DNA of 64,000 nucleotides from Glossina fuscipes (GCF_014805625.2 NW_023998427.1:506082-570081); one strand, 5' to 3'; numbered from the stretch's first letter, positions 25,496 to 36,650 are shown. The notes: generated by a model not told the origin, from the letters alone. A program made the numbers and translations.

Positions 25496-27000
25496 TTAAA
25501 GAAGCATATACGCTCGTTCCAATTGTGTGTTGGAAATTCGATTCGGTTTTCGCTTAATATTACATCTCGTAGAATATGTAGAAAATGCATTTTCTTTAAA
25601 ACAATTTCGCGCTGGTGACTGATATGTTATGCTCTGTTGTCTGCGAGTGGTGGCAAAAGGTCTTGGTAAACTATCGAATGCGACCGCAGTAGGAAGCGCC
25701 TTCAAGGTTCCCACTGACATAGTGTTTGCGTTAGCGGGATTTAAATTTCGTTTATTGTGTTCCTGCTTTGCATTTGTGCAGTGAGCCCTTTTGAAATTGG
25801 GATTCAAGGTTTCGGGCATATATTGTATAATTTCGGGCAAATGCAAATCTTGTTGATCGCGTTCTTTTTCAATCAAATCGTATTCACCTTTTATATCGCG
25901 TTTACTTGGAAGATGTAAGAAATTTCTTAGATTTTCTAACGGCCCAAGAGACTGCAACTTTTGCCGAGCATTTTGCTTACTACGAACAGTGCTGCGAGGT
26001 CTAGCAGTAGTTCTAGCTTTGGAAAACATTTTCATTAATTTAGCCTTTTTTTCCAAGAATTTCCCTTTAAAGCTCGGCAAAAGCGTTCTCGGTGTCGTTT
26101 TAACTTTAGTAAGCGAAAATCTCCCTTTTGTCAGCACTTCGCGCTTACGGCGAATGTACGGAACGTCATCGCTTGGGCGCACCTGCACATATTTAGCTGT
26201 AAGCGCTTCATTTGCCGCATTAGTTGTTTCATTCCTCTGCGATATAGTCGTAACTTCTTTAGGATATCGATGTGAATGCTGAGTTTGCAGGCAAGTTCTC
26301 TCTTTGGAATTTAACTCAACAATACAATCTGAAACAATTAATGAAATATGAGCGAAATGACGTTTAAGGAAAGAAGAAAAACAAAACGAGTATATATTAA
26401 GAATAAAATTTCTTAAAGCCATTAAGAGTTGTTCCTGAGGTTAGGTCCGTTCTCTGTGATCGCTAAAACGCGATTGCGCCAAGTGAAAGCTATGATCAAA
26501 GTGATTTATCCGCTAAACCGAGACGTCGAGTCAACGCTATCTGCTAAAAATTTTGCCACGAAAATATACATGGGCTTAATATAATATTGTTTACCTTGAT
26601 GCTTAGCAGTAATGCGATCTATTTTAGCATAGCCATTAAACTTTTTTTCAATTAAGGGCTTCGCGGTGTAGGGCTCTTCAATCGTGAAGCCATAAATATA
26701 GCTTGGCTTAGGATATCTTCTTTGGGGATTGTCGATCTTATAATCGTAAATGTTGTGAGTGTAGTAGTAGCCAGAAGGAGATGGAGGTATATTCACCGTA
26801 TAGCCATAGTGCTTAGGACAATCGCAGCTATCGCCCGAATAAACAATTTCAAGAGGTGAGCATCGTCCCATTATTACCTAGGGCGACATATTACCTCAAG
26901 AGCTGAGAATGCCTTCTTGATAGTTTATAGATGCACTTACTGTTCTAAGAAGAATGACGCTAGCAAACAGTAAATTGTATCGTATATATTTATCATTCAT
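25496..27000 (-). CDS. Secreted basic protein of unknown function with RRKR site (gene A)
   Basis: Three coding exons, 27000-26941, 26877-26595 and 26328-25496, give 391 residues. The introns are 63 bp (donor GTAAGT, phase 0) and 266 bp (donor GTAAAC, acceptor TTTCAG, phase 1); all phases agree. Exon 1 is a 20-codon signal peptide. Exon 2 starts with a CDC motif (SGDSCDCPKHYGY) and is rich in Tyr and Pro. Exon 3 is strongly basic and has a furin-type site IRRKREV (RRKR about 174-177), so a C-terminal part of about 214 residues could be released. I recognise no domain. Gene B, 3 kb upstream in transcription on the same strand, has the same signal-exon plan and C-x-C motifs. The second ORF starts with GTA-ATA before its apparent ATG, so the ATG at 26871 is internal and not the start. 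Confidence 0.72.
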
Positions 27001-27359
27001 ATTGATCTCGTCTTAATTGATTTTGAAGAGATCGATTTAATTTCTTTGCGTTTTCTACTTCTTCTCAGTGTATAATGTTTAGTAAAAGTGCAAATGCAAC
27101 TGAATGTATGTCGCTACTTATCGGATTTTATTTATTTTACGTTATGCTTTTAATGCAACTTCGAACAGTTATGCGTGTCTTATTTCTGTTTTAATATGAT
27201 TGCGGAAGACTTGCAATTTCTGCTGATTTTTTAAATAATTCGTTCAATATTTCAAGGTTAATGCGAATATAATAAGTTTTCACTTATACGGGGAACAGAG
27301 ATATGCACATGCTGTCATAATGTTTGCAACAACCGAGAGGAAGCTTTAGAAACTTTATT

Positions 27360-28160
27360 CTCTCAATCGATCTAATTAAGCTTGTCCGTCTGTGCGCCTA
27401 CGTGTCTGTGTGATGCTCCAGCAAGGGTTAAAATATGGTCATAAAATTTTGTAGAAACATTGAAAATGTTGGAAATAGATTAACTGATCGAAGGACACGC
27501 CCATAGTAAAGCGTAAATTGAGCGAACATCTGTTTCTCTAGGCAACAATTTTTTATTATTGTTATTCATTATTCATAAATTACGAATAACAAAGAACGAA
27601 GGCTGAAATTTTCTAATTTTATTTTATGAGGGATGCTGCTACTACTCATGTTCAAAAATGGAAGAAATCCACCACGCTCATACAAAGTTATAAGCGATCA
27701 AATTTGCATTTATTTCACTTTTCTAACTCATTTTTTATCACTCATAAGATTAAGAAGACAGAACGTTGCGTACATTCTTCACATGATGACACTTTGTCCG
27801 TCTAAAAAAGGCTTGGTCCCAAATAAAGCGTAGTGGACGCTACAGAATAGCGCATTCGTTTTTTCCTAGGAGTGCAATGAAATGCGTATCAAATGAAAGG
27901 GTTGGCAGACTAGAAAGCGACAAGCGAAACGTATTAAGTAAGTCACGCGGCGATAGATTAATTTCCTTTGACATGAGTGTCAATTTTATATCAACATTTG
28001 TTTGAAATAAACTTTTCGTTAAGTAAATTAAAAGGCGGGAAACAGATTCTATCCCAGTCACTTCTATGTGACTCAGCATAAAAGCATGGTATGATGAAGT
28101 GAATGGTAGTAGGTGTAAAAGATTCGACCCCAGCCGAATATAACTCTCTTACTTGTTAGA
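27360..28160 (-). repeat. Dispersed repeat copy, minus orientation
   Basis: It carries CTTGTCCGTCTGTGCGCCTA near 27380 and ends GTGTAAAAGATTCGACCCCA, then GCCGAATATAACTCTCTTAC and TTGTT near 28155. Reverse-complemented, this end starts AACAAGTAAGAGAGTTATAT, which matches the left end of the plus copies. Confidence 0.6.
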
Positions 28161-28394
28161 TGTCGGTAAAGTCTTTCAATTATAATGGACATTACAAGCG
28201 TTTATCTGATGCAATGAAATGATAACCACTTCCTAAACTTTCGATTTAATAATAAAGTGCCGATTAGCGACGTCATGTCCAAAGTTTCGGTCTTTATGTC
28301 GTCAAGTTCTTATAAATGGGACGTTACAGCAAATTCAAGTAATATGACGTCCCATTAGCAACCCTTTCCCGTTTCTAATACACAACTGTTTCTT

Positions 28395-29285
28395 TTAAGC
28401 TTATGTAATATCAAAAGCCCCGAACATAATCGAGAAGCGAACTTTCCAAAGGAAGCCATAATCAAAGCGAGACGAAGCTTTACAATCTACAACAAAATTT
28501 ACAAAGACGCTTAAGAAACTTATATTAAGAAATCGAAAAATCGTTTGCCCGTCTGATGTCTGTCCATGTAAGCTTGTGTTCAAGCTGCAGGTGGCAATTG
28601 TCGAGATATTTTGATGAAATTTGTTGCAATGACGTGTTTTAACCCAAGGACCAAAGCCATTGAAAATGATTCGGATCGTTCCGTTTTTTCGACCGTGCCC
28701 CATATAACGCCCTATTCTGAAAAATCGCGGATATAAAAAAAAGTTGCAATTTTCAAAATTTCTCGGCAGAAGTGGCTAAGTGGTATTATTTCGGCATATT
28801 AAATTGATATGCAAGCCTTGGACCAGTTGGAGCAATATTTGTAACCCGTCCCAAATAACGACAACTGAAGTTCATACGAGAAAAAGATATAATTTTCAAT
28901 ACTCCACGATGAAAATGATATCACAATAGTAATTCAGCATAAACGCTTCCCTAATAAGGACTCTCACCTAAATTGAAACTTTGTAGAGCAACAAAGTCTA
29001 AGTTTTAACAAGTGGTGATGGAAATTGACCCATAATATTATCGTAATTTCATACAAAAATGAACTCTACAAAAATTGGGAAATCTCTGCCTATTTTTGAA
29101 TTCTGCCCTATGTAGGGATTAAACTTGTCATACGTTGGGTAGCGTTTTGGACCCAAGCACATAAAAAATTTGCTTTTATATAGAAAGAAGATATAATTTT
29201 TGTGTTCTATACTAAAAATAAGAATTGTGTTAACTAATGTTGTGTAGGACGATCTAGCTCGACTATAATGTTCTTACTTGTTTTC
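28395..29285 (-). repeat. Dispersed repeat copy, minus orientation, inverted relative to 31395-31950
   Basis: Its right end, GTTGTGTAGGACGATCTAGC then TCGACTATAATGTTCTTACT, is the reverse complement of the sequence at about 31428-31510. The agreement continues into the AATAAGAATTGTGTTA stretch (29218-29233). A GTCTGATGTCTGTCCATG block sits at about 28552-28569. Confidence 0.55.
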
Positions 29286-29943
29286 CTTTCCAATGTTTGT
29301 GTGTATAAGTGAACGTATGTTTCCCGTATCATCCTTGGATGATGGATATAAAAAGTTGAAAGTTTGGACAAATTTCAAAGTTTTAAGCTCCTTAGCTTAC
29401 TTTCTTAACATAGGACAGAACATTGTGACTATTGTAATATTTGTAGAAAAGAAGAAGAAGAAGATAAATAATACTTTTAATTAATTTATATCTACTATTG
29501 TTTGCTATAGATAGCGTCTTCTTTAATTTTCATAGGTGCAACTCTTTCACGTTTTAGAAACACACACATTTGCTTTGGCTTTGGCTTTGGAATGTTTTGA
29601 CCGCTTATCCGCTATAAGGATAGCTTCACTTTACTAAATGAAAGAGCGTCAACGAGGAATATTGTGCTTTAGTAATTACATCCAAAAAAGTCCTAGCAAC
29701 CGAAAATTTCAATTAAATCAATTGTTGGGTCAAAGGAAGTGACCAAAAAAAATAACTCACAGTAACATTGAATTTACATTTTTACCCATTAACGGACTAA
29801 TAGTAAAATCGATTTAGCTGAAATTTATATTGAATCTAAATAGAGGACATCCAAAATCCAAGCTCAAACGAAAGTAATTTCTTTATATATTTATTTTATT
29901 TACTCTCTTTGCTTTTACATTCTTTCTTATAATCGAGTATTTA

Positions 29944-30963
29944 TCACTTTCGATACGTATCTAGGTCGTGTGCCGAATTCTTTCCATTTTCTTTGCTTCC
30001 GTAATAAATTGAATCATGGACCGAAGATGATGAGGAAGAAGAAGACGAAGAGGCCGAAGAAAAAAACCTTTGAAATTTTGGATTTGGAAGTCTTTCCGTT
30101 ACATAACCCAATTGTTTGTAAGTTAATCGTAGATCTTTCGATCCATCATTTGCTAAAGCATCCCTTTCGTCGTCGATATCAAAGTAATCGTCAGTTTGCC
30201 TTTCGTCTTCTATAGGCAAAGATTTGTGTAAAGTGATGACATCATTCTTATGGGCGAAAAGATTCTCCTCTTGTACGGATGAATAGAAAGTTTTAGGCAG
30301 AGCTTCAATGGGTTTTTGAATAAAACCATACGAAAGCTTAGCTTCTGGCACGGCTAGAGCTTGGCCAGCTTTTATAGCTAAACTAACACTGACAGGATCA
30401 GCGGACGGCGAATCGTCTTGACTACTTAAAAAGACATAAGTTAGCTTAAGCTTAAAATAATCAATCGATGCATTATCGGCAAATGTAATAAAACTTACTT
30501 TGTTGATAATCTCGTCGAATAAAGCGATGAATCAGCAAAATGACTATTTATAATGGAATCTGAAATTTCGCAATTGCATGTTTTTGTTTTGTGCTGCAAA
30601 CGCAAGTATAGGTAAAAAATTGTAACCGCCTAAATTACTTGATTTATTTGATTTACCTTTGAACAGGTTTCGGATAATACAACGGGCTCAACTGTTTGCT
30701 TACTGCACCAGCAGTTATCGCCAACCGGCGATAAGTTCACTTGTGGAGGCTCATTAGTAAGCGGATGTTTGGGTGTAATCACCTTACTCTCGGTACAATT
30801 TGAGCAATAATCTGATCCCTCTTTATTGCATACACAAGCACTTAATCTCTATTAAACGATAATTGATATAACTATAATGACTTTTCTACGTTTAGTTGCT
30901 TACCTCGTTCATTAGACATACGAATCCTGTAATCCACATAATTAACTTTATGGCGCGCAACAT
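29944..30963 (-). CDS. Secreted Cys-x-Cys protein of unknown function with Ser run (gene B)
   Basis: Four coding exons, 30963-30904, 30848-30657, 30593-30499 and 30421-29944, give 274 residues. The introns are 55, 63 and 77 bp with donors GTAAGC, GTAAAT and GTAAGT; phases 0, 0 and 2 all join in frame. Exon 1 is a 20-codon signal peptide, as in gene A. Exons 2-3 carry three C-x-C pairs (CVC at 25-27, CWC, CNC) plus C35 and C38, so disulphide or metal binding is possible. The last exon is acidic and polar, with a near-continuous serine run close to the C-terminus. No domain is recognised. A good TATA/initiator pair lies just upstream. It should be exported; the role is unknown. Confidence 0.75.
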
Positions 30964-31009
30964 ATCTTCCGTAAACTAACTTATTTCACACTACAACTGC
31001 TCTATTCTC

Positions 31010-31050
31010 AGACTGATTGAAAAGTTCATTTATTAAAGTGCGAATTTATA
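31010..31050 (-). promoter_or_regulatory. Core promoter of secreted gene B
   Basis: On the minus strand TATAAA (31050-31045) is followed by an arthropod initiator TCAGTCT with its A at 31014, 36 bases on. That start gives a 5' UTR of about 50 bases before the ATG at 30963. Spacing and motif are close to the fly consensus. Confidence 0.5.
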
Positions 31051-31394
31051 TCCCAACTTGAGATGGCGTTTACTTCAAAGCAGAAATAAATTCGTGCAAA
31101 TTTGCAGAAAAATTAATTTCTCATGCTTCCACGTTAGATAACGATATATTAGTTTAATATAAGCGCCCATAGCAGTGACTTTGAACATAAATGCTCGCAT
31201 TCCATTCGAATTTATGCATTTAATACATTCATATACATACATATGTGAAGCAAGCGCTCCTTTAGATAAAATCGATTTTTATACATGGTTTTTCTGATTC
31301 CCCGCGAAAGTCCACAAAACAAGGTTGAATGCTTTCTTCTTTGATTAAAAAAAAAAGAAAAATTTTATTCGTCTGTGACCGCATCTTTTATACC

Positions 31395-31950
31395 CACCAT
31401 TGTTATTCAAAAATATATAACAAAAGTGAAAACATTATAGTTGAGCTAGGCCGACTATTGAATACCGTACACAACATTGTCTAACATAATTCTTATTTCT
31501 CCATAGAACACAAAACCGTTTTTATAGGAACATAATATTATGAGACTGTATATTAACAATTAGATCTCTTGGCAAATGATGGCGGTCCATTAGAATAGTT
31601 TTTTATGTCAAATAACAATTATGGGCTGATTTTCATCATAGCATATTAAAATCTAGATTTTTCTGTCCTGTAAAGGATCAATTTTCATGAAATCCATATA
31701 TAGCGCAGTATCTAACAAATAGGCCGAGATAGTCCAAATTTGGTACAGTTAATTTTTTTATGTTAAATTGCTTTTATAATATGATTTTCATCATAAGGCA
31801 TTGAAAATAGTATTTTTTGCCGGATAAACCTCAATTTTCGTTATATGAGCGGAATGCAGTGCAGAAGTGCAGGCGGACAAATGGACATACGAACGGACGT
31901 AAATGCATGGAAAACAAAGTGTAAGATTTTGGCAGCTTGAGCTCTGCTCG
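31395..31950 (+). repeat. Dispersed repeat copy, plus orientation
   Basis: It has CTTTTATACCCACCATTGTT near 31384, then GAAAACATTATAGTTGAGCT and AGGCCGACTATTGAATACC. Inside are two diverged direct repeats marked TTTTCATCATA (31631 and 31786). It ends in a GGACAAATGGACATACGAAC block (31874). It is an inverted partner of 28395-29285. Confidence 0.55.
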
Positions 31951-32378
31951 AATTTGTTCAATTTTTGAGAATTGTTAATGCCATCAGTCGATTATTACGA
32001 ATTATATGACATATATATATAGGTCGGTTAGGTAACTTTAATGTCGCGTAAGTTTTGAAAATTTTATGAAAAAATGATAATAAAAAAAGTGAAGATCTGT
32101 CTTCGATGGTTCACAATTACGATTTCATAAGTTGTATATACGTTCCTAATGTGTGTGAAATTCTTTGCTTTTAGCGCGATACCTAGAAAGCTTAACTTCT
32201 AACGGCATATACGCTGCATCAATAAAGACCGATGAAATTCGGAAACGGTTATAATTTGCCTATAGATACATTCTCAAGTATTAGAAAACTCCAGACCAGT
32301 CAATTACTGGAGAGTCGTTGAAATTTTTAACACATTCTAGCCGAAGTCTCTCCGTCTCTTCGTCCTAATACGTTAAGG

Positions 32379-32442
32379 GGGGTAACGACGATGCCATTAA
32401 AGCCCNNNNNNNNNNGGGGTAACGACGATGCCATTAAAGCCC
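32379..32442. other. Artefactual 10-N gap flanked by a 27-bp identical overlap
   Basis: The 27 bases before the gap (32379-32405, GGGGTAACGACGATGCCATT then AAAGCCC) are repeated exactly after it (32416-32442). The two contig ends most likely overlap and should be merged, removing the Ns and one copy. Confidence 0.9.
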
Positions 32443-33555
32443 ACTTTTATCGTCCCTAGATTATAGTAGCACGGGCGTACAATAAATTTGTCATGCCATT
32501 ATAGATTCAAGACTGAGATTTTTAATTATTTCGGCCATGCTACCCGGTCCAACTTGAAGAATTTAAAGAACTAGCTAAGTAAAAGGAATTTAAATTCTCA
32601 AATGGCAATTATTTTTAGAATTAATGCCGTAGAATACGAGATGGCCTCAGCGCGTTTGGTAGAAATGACGAGATCAAGTTGAAAAACTAGCGTAGTCCAC
32701 GTATAAACACACCCTTAATATCAATTTTGAGATAAACGTGCGACTTACAAGAGTAGTAGTAGTTGACAAATACGCTTGTATTCAATCTTTCATATAAATA
32801 AATATTACTTAATATTGCGTTCATGGAGGCGGATATTTGTAGATTTGTAAGTTGAAGCCTGTTTGCTGTTCTGTTCACTATGGCTACTAATTGCAAAGAT
32901 TATTTTCTTTAATAATATAATTAGCGGCAGACCTTCGACACTAACTTCCTCTTGATACAAGCATATTAAGCAAAATTAAAAGAAGCCTCGCATGATGAGT
33001 AAACTTCATCCGTTTTCAAACACGACCTTGAAAAACTACCGCATTATCTAATGATATAGTAAAGTGAAGACAAGCTTATCGATGAAAAGAAAATACGCAT
33101 AAAAATTGACATTTTATTCTTAGTCAAGCACCCTACTCCTAACATGTGCGTGCTTGCGCTTCCCCCACTCGTTAAAAAGTGTTACGAAGGAATCGAAAGT
33201 ACAATCAATGCACAATAGTACGAACTTCGAAAACCTTCGAAAAAAGAGTAACGTTCTGCTTGAAGGAGCACCTATATTTACCTTATATATGAGCAAGCGT
33301 CTATCTTCGCATCCCAAGCGCTTCACATTTGATACGAGTGTTAAGTCAACACTCAACCCTCGAAATTGCACGCCATACAAGAATATATACATTTAAGGTA
33401 GGATAGAATATATTTTTTAATGACATGTTTGCCTTAAACGATTTACAGTCAGTCTGCTCTCTACTCGTTTTAAATACCGATGATGCTTGGCTTCGTTATG
33501 CTAAAAGTGAAATAGGAAAGTGCTCTTGGTAAGTGGAAAATTTTTGGGCAGGGAG

Positions 33556-33858
33556 TTAAGGGGGGACAAGGTCTCGACTATTTCTAATAAAATTTAAATA
33601 AAACAAACGTTGTTTTTTTTTTGCAGTTTCATTCTCATTTACATCACACCCGTCGTCCAGCAGTAAGGTCAAGATCATCAACAATTTATTTAAATCAATT
33701 ATTAGATCATTTTCAATCAAATTATTGTCATCGCTTAATCCAAACACATAGCCATGGTCTACAATGTTGAAGCAATTGTTCGTCTCAATATTATCTACTA
33801 CTTGACGAAGAAATATTTGCCATTCGCCCAGTATTCGATAATATTCATACAGCACTAT
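33556..33858 (-). other. In-frame open extension after the stop of the Sptr-like gene (readthrough candidate)
   Basis: Directly after the TGA (33861-33859) the same frame stays open for 100 codons to a TAA at 33558-33556. The first part (EYYRILGEWQIFL onward) has a protein-like mix of residues, acidic with hydrophobic blocks, for about 75 residues to NENET; then a poly-A tract makes a KKK run. Stop context is TGA-A. It could be a readthrough tail, a separate exon of an unseen gene, or leftover from a longer ancestral protein. There is no suitable ATG near its beginning. Confidence 0.4.
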
Positions 33859-34677
33859 TCATAAAACATAGGTATCGTAATAGTCGACATCATGGCCGGA
33901 AATGAAAGAAATTTCCTCCAAAATGTTTAACAATTTTTGAGTCGTTTTCATTGGATGAACACGCGGACCCTTAATATGTTTTTCTTCGGCTATCAATTGC
34001 GATAAATTGAAAGTATTGTTATTTAGATCGCATTCTTCCAACTTATGCGAGGCAAGAATTCCAGGCGAATAATTTAAAACCGCAATATCGTTGCGGGACT
34101 CTTCACAAGCCAATGAACGAAAATACATATCACGTGCTTTACGGCACGAGCAATATAACGAATTGTAGATCAACGGTTGGATATGCACGCTCGATGTAAT
34201 ATTAACAACAAGCTTGGGCACTTTATTCAATTGAGGACTCTTTAGAAATTCTTCATTTAGCGCAACAACAGCATCCAGATGACGTTTCACATAGCTTAAC
34301 CAAGCCGACACGTCTTGAGGTTCCATCAATTCTTCAGTTGCTATCATACCGTCATTATGCAATATGTAAGCCAACTCAAATTGCTCTACCAATTTTCGAC
34401 GATCGAGTGTGTTGGCTAGAATTCGACCAAATAGCTTTCGATTGGCTCCTACCCAATCGTTACAGTTGCAGCAAATTACAGTGATATCGTTTCTAAAATA
34501 TTCAATCTCCTTACGGATTTCTTGTAAATTTTCATCGTTAGCTTCGATAAGTATCGCTATAGAGCCCGATTTGAAACGGCGACACATTTCCAATGCCAAC
34601 GGTTTGCTTAACGGATTCATTAATCCACTCAACACAAAAAAGCAACATTTATTTAAATCCATTTTCTTTAAACTCAT
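33859..34677 (-). CDS. Sepiapterin reductase-like SDR protein, probably catalytically altered
   Basis: Single-exon frame of 272 residues from the ATG at 34677. An in-frame ATG at 34662 aligns best with the Sptr start. It matches the neighbouring Sptr along its whole length, for example [15 protein letters not shown] against CSGKAAREMYFKVLA, and NYSPGIL against NYAPGAI, ending in DVDYYD against HVDYWD. The hallmarks are changed: the glycine-rich TGASRGIG is SGLMNPLS (about 17-24), NAG is NDG (108-110) and the catalytic Y-x3-K is Y175-x3-R179. It probably corresponds to Drosophila CG12116, a neighbour of Sptr there. NADPH binding and reductase activity are doubtful; a regulatory or scaffold role is possible but not shown. 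Confidence 0.85.
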   Translation of the reverse strand: MSLKKMDLNKCCFFVLSGLMNPLSKPLALEMCRRFKSGSIAILIEANDENLQEIRKEIEYFRNDITVICCNCNDWVGANRKLFGRILANTLDRRKLVEQFELAYILHNDGMIATEELMEPQDVSAWLSYVKRHLDAVVALNEEFLKSPQLNKVPKLVVNITSSVHIQPLIYNSLYCSCRKARDMYFRSLACEESRNDIAVLNYSPGILASHKLEECDLNNNTFNLSQLIAEEKHIKGPRVHPMKTTQKLLNILEEISFISGHDVDYYDTYVL

Positions 34678-35544
34678 TCTTTCACTTTTCACTTTACTTT
34701 CTAAATGTGACGTTTTCTCTTTAGTCCTTGGATTGGTTGAATTTTTATTTACAAAAATTGATGATTTTCTTTATATGTGAGAATAGATTTCCCCAAAACG
34801 TTATATCAGTTGCTATTATGCCACGGCACTAAATATGTTAACGTCCGCTTTGCCTGCAAGTAAGCTCAGAAACATTTCCTACATTATTTATTTTACTTAG
34901 CGTATTCAGCGCAGAAGGGAGATGATAGGGTAACGTGTGTTATGGAAAAAAAGTGATAATAAAAAAAATCTGTTGATTAATTTCAATTAATCTTTTATTA
35001 ATACACTTATACACGCACATACATATAATCAATTTAACTACAAATTTGAACAAAATTATTTGAGATCTGTCTAAACAAAATATTTCATAAATGCTTTACG
35101 AGAAGAAAATAGAGTAAGACTGATCTTGTCCTGCAGCGATCAAAGATGAACTATTAAGCGACGTAACAAATGATCTGCTATGCTGTATAAGGAAGTGAAT
35201 AAAAAATGCGTCCGCAGAGGGCGCCCTTCTTGTAGTTCCGAAAATCCTCATTTAATTGACATTCCTTCCATATAGCCCTGATCTTTAGTATGAACGATAT
35301 AATGCTTTTCTATGCCACCTCCATCCTATCCGAAAATGGTTTAAAATACCAACTGCCGGTAAACAATTGACTTTAGGTAACCTATGCTTTATGCGGAATG
35401 CTCACGCCTCTTCATGTTTATCTAAATGCTCGTGAAGTCGTCAAAATATTCTTATAAAACATTTAAATTTTTACCAAATAGAAAGTATGACAATATATAT
35501 CAGCGATAAATCTGCATTCTGCCTAAATCTTATTAAACATGTAA

Positions 35545-35905
35545 GAAAATTAAATTCGGTCGGAATCGAGTCTTCCATGCCCATTACCGTTTATCCGAAA
35601 AAAAAGACAAAAGAAATAAAAGAACAAAATTCTCATGCCCTATAATATGAAGTGGGCGCAGTTGATTTCTTCTATTTTCAAAATAAAATTTTTTGCCGTA
35701 GCAGCATGTGGACGTTGTAGGCGTGTCCTTTAAAAAGCTTAGATCAATTACAAATTCTTTTGCCAATCTGTAGACGATATCTTAATACTACACAATTGCG
35801 CAGAAAGACAGTGATGCTTAGATGCATTCCAAATTTGAAACTAGCCAAGAAGTTGTATACTTTATGGAATTTTTGAGGCTGTTTTCTGCACCTTGTAAAA
35901 GATTT
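35545..35905 (+). repeat. Dispersed repeat copy, 5' part
   Basis: It starts AAGAAAATTAAATTCGGTCG with ATGCCCATTACCGTTTATCC after it. It shares AAATTCTCATG, GGACGTTGTAGGCGTGTCC and ATTCCAAATTTGAAACT with the copy at 61100-61625, in the same orientation. The GGGCGTTGCAAACG end block is missing, so the copy is truncated on the right. Confidence 0.65.
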
Positions 35906-36318
35906 GAAAAAAGAATTAAACTTTGATTCATTATAATATAGGATAGTCCTTCTATATCAAATCTCTCTTATTCTGACTCTTTTTAATAGAACCCTAATAT
36001 GGGGAATAAATCGAAAATGGCGACCTGTAGGTCAAGAGAAAAGAGCACAGTGACGAGGGACCGAGGGATAGACAAGTTTAATCCTTAAATGCATATTGTT
36101 GCCAATTGGTTACATTCCAGTTTTAATTTATTATAAAATTTATTTGACAAAAGAATGTAAATGAAAGAAATGAAAAATAAAATTAAGTTGGCAACGATAT
36201 GCGTTTAACACTATGCAGAGGTTGCTACATATGGAGGTATGAGTTTTCAAACATACGATGAAGATTTCCATTGCTATGCGTTTAAGATTTAAAATGTGAA
36301 GCCCGATCAAGTCCTTCT

Positions 36319-36650
36319 AGGTGTTACATACGTCCGCACAAACTTAATACACCCTATATCACCAGCGTTTGTATGGGGATATAATAAGTTAATACACCTT
36401 GGTAATTAATTGCATTTTATTCTGATAATTTCTTAACCCAAATAGATATAGCAAAGGCACACTCTGATGAAATACACATACATATAGGTGTTACATACGG
36501 CTTGGTAAACTTAATATACGTTATACCACAAGTGGTGTAGGGTATAAAAAGTTAATGTACTCTGGTAATTAATTGAATTTCTTTCTGATAATTTCTTGAC
36601 CCAAATAGATAGAGAGCGCCAACTATGATGAAATACATAGACAAATACGC
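36319..36650 (+). repeat. 167-bp tandem duplication
   Basis: AGGTGTTACATACG occurs at 36319 and 36486. After each, the same order of blocks follows: AAACTTAATA, TAAGTTAAT or AAAGTTAATG, GGTAATTAATTG, CTGATAATTTCTT, CCCAAATAGATA and TGATGAAATACA. The two units are diverged, so the duplication is not recent. Confidence 0.75.

Larger units (their letters stand above)
27001..29943. other. Spacer between secreted genes A and B, filled with repeats
   Basis: No gene is seen. Two dispersed repeat copies (27360-28160 and 28395-29285) occupy most of it. A GAAGAAGAAG run near 29449 and AT-rich DNA make up the rest. Confidence 0.6.
30964..33555. other. Intergenic stretch with a repeat and a small gap
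   Basis: Apart from the promoter at 31010-31050, the repeat at 31395-31950 and the gap at 32406-32415, I see no gene. At 33120-33396 both strands are open for 80-90 codons without a recognisable motif or an ATG at a sensible place. Confidence 0.55.

Noticed and set aside
25989..26282. 97-codon plus-strand frame
   Set aside because: It is antisense to exon 3 of secreted gene A.
33120..33396. Both strands open for 80-90 codons downstream of the Sptr-like gene
   Set aside because: Starts are TTG or weak, no splice sites of the right phase were found, and neither reading shows a motif I recognise.
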